Positions 13,626 through 15,454 of a stretch of DNA of 15,454 bases are shown here, in pieces (the stretch's first letter is position 1; each line of letters starts with the position of its first letter). The position numbers and the translations under genes were made by a program. The notes beneath the pieces are model-generated. The model did no database searches. It was not told the origin of the DNA and worked only from the letters and a program-made list of their open reading frames with translations. The stretch spans positions 1 through 15,454 of the forward strand of contig CAMEPN010000012.1 in assembly GCA_945931735.1 (NCBI GenBank), written 5' to 3'. Source of the stretch: an uncultured Clostridia bacterium. GTDB lineage: Bacteria; Bacillota; Clostridia; Oscillospirales; Ruminococcaceae.

Positions 13626-15356
13626 TCACAGCTCGCGTTTTTTCCCGACGATGATATAGTTCACCGCTTTTTTGGTGGGATATTTTACGCTTGTCGCCGT
13701 GACCGTGTATACGCCCTCGGTTGAGGGAGCCTTGTATACGCCGTTTTTCGTTATGGTGCCGCCGTTCTTGTCCTCGACGTTCCATATGCAGTTCTGATTG
13801 TCGCAGCCCTCTATTATGCACTGAAGCGTTACGGACTCGCGGGGCGCGATATTTACGAGGTTCGGCTTTATGGAGATGGTCATTTTGTCTATCTCCATAA
13901 GCGTCTTTTCGCTCGGCTCGGAGGCTCTTACCGCCTGCCAGTGTATGCGGATATTGCCCGCGTTCACCCGCTCGAGCAGCTTTATCGCTATGCGGAACGT
14001 TCCCTTGTCGTTGTAGGAGATTATGCTGTACTGGACCTTAGGAAATTCGAGGTCGTAAACGCTGCCCTCGAACAGCTCGGGCGAGCCGTACAGCACCGCG
14101 CTGTCGTCGTTATTTATCGGCTCGAAGCCAATGCTGTAACTGATATCCCCCTCGCCAAGACCGTGGATTATTTCGGAGGAATAGTATATTTTCCCGCGGT
14201 AATCGGTGTCGATGTCGATATTCTCAACTCCGCAGGCGACAAGCGTGTCCTGCTCCCGAACGGCGGGCTGCTCCGCGGCGGATACTGCCGCCTCGAAAAC
14301 GTCCTTTTCGGGCTGTTCGGGGAGATTGTCGAGCAGGTAGGAAAGGCGCTCGCTCATTATATACTGCCTGAACGGGAGCGGGTAGATCCTGTCGATAAAA
14401 ACATCGTTCGCGCCGCATATCATGCATATTTCCGCAAGGCAGAGGTGCTCCTGCGCGCGGCTGAAGGACAGGTCGGCGCCGCGGCGGAAATATTCGCGGC
14501 GGACGCGCTCGCGCACAGGCTCGGTGATTATCTCGACGTTGAACTCAAGCGAATTGACCTCCGTAACGGGCGCGTTGTCGACCGTTATTTTCACCCTGTC
14601 GGGGGTTATCCTTATCTTGTTCAGCCCGACCATTTTCTCCGACGGGGTCATCTCTATCTCGGAAACGCTCCTGTCAAATCTTTCGGTAACGTTGAAGTAG
14701 GAATACATCGAGCTGTTGTATTCGCCGTTTGAGAAGCTCGGGTGGTCTGCCTCGAACTCGACGGAAAGGCTCTTGTCAAGGTTGATTTTCTCGGTTATAA
14801 CCGTGACGATAAGCTTGTCGTTTTGGTTTACGAACCGGGGAACGCTGACCTTAACGGAGATATTCGGCGCGCAGACAAGCTCCTTTGTTTCCGTTATAAC
14901 GGAGAGCAGGTCGTTGGAGAGAGTTTTCGGCTGCGTGTTAGTTAGGAACAGGCGGTAGCCCTCGCCGATGCGGTTATAGGTGCGGCTTACGCTGTCGGTG
15001 ACGGTTTGTACCGCCTCGAGCGGGGCTTCTCTGTATTCTATGCAGAGGTAAGCGGGCTGACCCTCGGAGAGGTCGGCGAAGCCGTCTATCGTGCGGATAT
15101 CCTTGAGCACAGGCTCGGGCAGGAGGATATCCCTGCCGAAGCTGTCGTAAGCGCAGCCCGCCTCGACGGATATCGTATGGCTGTCCACCGCGACCACGTC
15201 AAGCCCCGCAGCCACTCCGCAGCCGAGGTTAGTGCTGCGCAGCGCCGCAAGCTTGCTCATGTGGTAGTCCTGCTCGTCCTGAAAATCGCGGACAGTAAGC
15301 TGCTTGCCCTTGAAATAGTTGTTTCTTACAAAGGGGGAAATGCCTTTATTATTCAT
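13626..15356 (-). CDS. Protein with contractile-injection/phage-tail-like N-terminus and C-terminal Ig-like domain
   Basis: A 576-residue protein without signal peptide or membrane helix. Residues 8-85 read PFVRNNYFKGKQLTVRDFQD, EQDYHMSKLAALRS, GCGVAAGLDVVAVDSHTISV and EAGCAYDSFGRDILLPEPV. This resembles an N-terminal module (RNNYFYGKLLTVRDF, EQDYH, GVVCGL, ALDxxGRE) that I associate with proteins encoded in extracellular contractile injection (Afp/PVC-like) and tail-like loci, where it may form a spike or tip part. The middle (about 90-480) is mostly beta with a Cys-bearing helix (EHLCLAEICMIC, 303-314) and is not recognised. Residues about 492-570 form an Ig-like domain (WNVEDKNGGTITKNGVYKAP, then GVYTVTATS) typical of bacterial surface or fibre proteins. 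AAAGGA precedes the ATG. No sheath, tube or baseplate gene is in view; such genes could lie beyond 15454. The role is inferred and moderately uncertain. Confidence 0.6.
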   Translation of the reverse strand: MNNKGISPFVRNNYFKGKQLTVRDFQDEQDYHMSKLAALRSTNLGCGVAAGLDVVAVDSHTISVEAGCAYDSFGRDILLPEPVLKDIRTIDGFADLSEGQPAYLCIEYREAPLEAVQTVTDSVSRTYNRIGEGYRLFLTNTQPKTLSNDLLSVITETKELVCAPNISVKVSVPRFVNQNDKLIVTVITEKINLDKSLSVEFEADHPSFSNGEYNSSMYSYFNVTERFDRSVSEIEMTPSEKMVGLNKIRITPDRVKITVDNAPVTEVNSLEFNVEIITEPVRERVRREYFRRGADLSFSRAQEHLCLAEICMICGANDVFIDRIYPLPFRQYIMSERLSYLLDNLPEQPEKDVFEAAVSAAEQPAVREQDTLVACGVENIDIDTDYRGKIYYSSEIIHGLGEGDISYSIGFEPINNDDSAVLYGSPELFEGSVYDLEFPKVQYSIISYNDKGTFRIAIKLLERVNAGNIRIHWQAVRASEPSEKTLMEIDKMTISIKPNLVNIAPRESVTLQCIIEGCDNQNCIWNVEDKNGGTITKNGVYKAPSTEGVYTVTATSVKYPTKKAVNYIIVGKKREL

Positions 15357-15454
15357 ATCTCTGTCCTTTCCGGATAAGATTTAGGGCAATACCGCATAAT
15401 TATTTTCGTTCGATTGCGCCGCAGATTTTCAGTTTGGTGCAATAAATCACTTTT

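Noticed and set aside
13941..14732. Plus-strand open frame of 263 codons opposite the injection-like gene
   Set aside because: It is the antisense shadow of the 576-residue gene, has no ribosome binding site, and its composition is typical of reverse-frame reading.
15357..15454. Promoter for the injection-like gene at the right edge
   Set aside because: TTGCAC and TATTGC-like boxes exist on the minus strand but no pair has proper spacing; the gene may be co-transcribed from beyond the edge.

Overview
This 15.5-kb window is bacterial chromosome of moderately high GC with AT-rich promoter gaps. It most resembles an anaerobic, gut-type Clostridia member (Oscillospiraceae/Ruminococcus-like). The reasons are the oxygen-sensitive thiS-thiF-thiG-thiH route to the thiamine thiazole, a short clostridial-type ThiF, PdxS, DegV and YetF (DUF421) proteins, AGGAGG-type ribosome binding sites, and canonical TTGACA/TATAAT promoters. 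The species assignment is inference only.

Layout. (1) 1-410, minus: the N-terminal part of pdxS (vitamin B6), running off the left edge, with its own promoter. (2) 570-4046, plus: a divergent thiamine-thiazole operon, thiS-thiF-thiG-thiH-(tenI/thiE), with a consensus promoter, a short leader that could form an attenuator, and a strong terminator at 4065-4092. The leader does not look like a TPP riboswitch, and the last gene looks more like the thiazole tautomerase TenI than a true ThiE. (3) 4232-10532, plus: a signalling operon with its own promoter. It holds a 905-residue membrane hybrid histidine kinase (kinase, degenerate receiver, true receiver, Hpt), a DegV-family fatty-acid-binding protein, a REC-GGDEF diguanylate cyclase and a REC-HD-GYP phosphodiesterase. 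The two response regulators share almost the same receiver domain but have opposite c-di-GMP outputs. (4) 10536-11243, minus: a YetF/DUF421 membrane protein. (5) 11455-12410, plus: a LytTR DNA-binding + PAS protein behind a perfect consensus promoter, with a possible 11-codon leader ORF. (6) 12439-13479, minus: a YeiH/UPF0324 ten-helix transporter. (7) 13626-15356, minus: a 576-residue protein. Its N-terminus resembles a domain I associate with extracellular contractile-injection or phage-tail-like loci, and it ends in a bacterial Ig-like domain.

How they fit together. The B6 and B1 genes are divergent cofactor units. The kinase operon reads as one phosphorelay circuit: the kinase senses an unknown membrane signal, phosphate passes through receiver and Hpt, and two near-identical receivers then set c-di-GMP synthesis against breakdown. 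DegV ties a lipid-binding protein to the same transcript. The strongest leads are the duplicated receiver with opposite outputs, the cyclase's degenerate second GGDEF-like domain, and the injection-system-like protein at the right edge. I found no transposase, integrase, CRISPR array, tRNA or rRNA.
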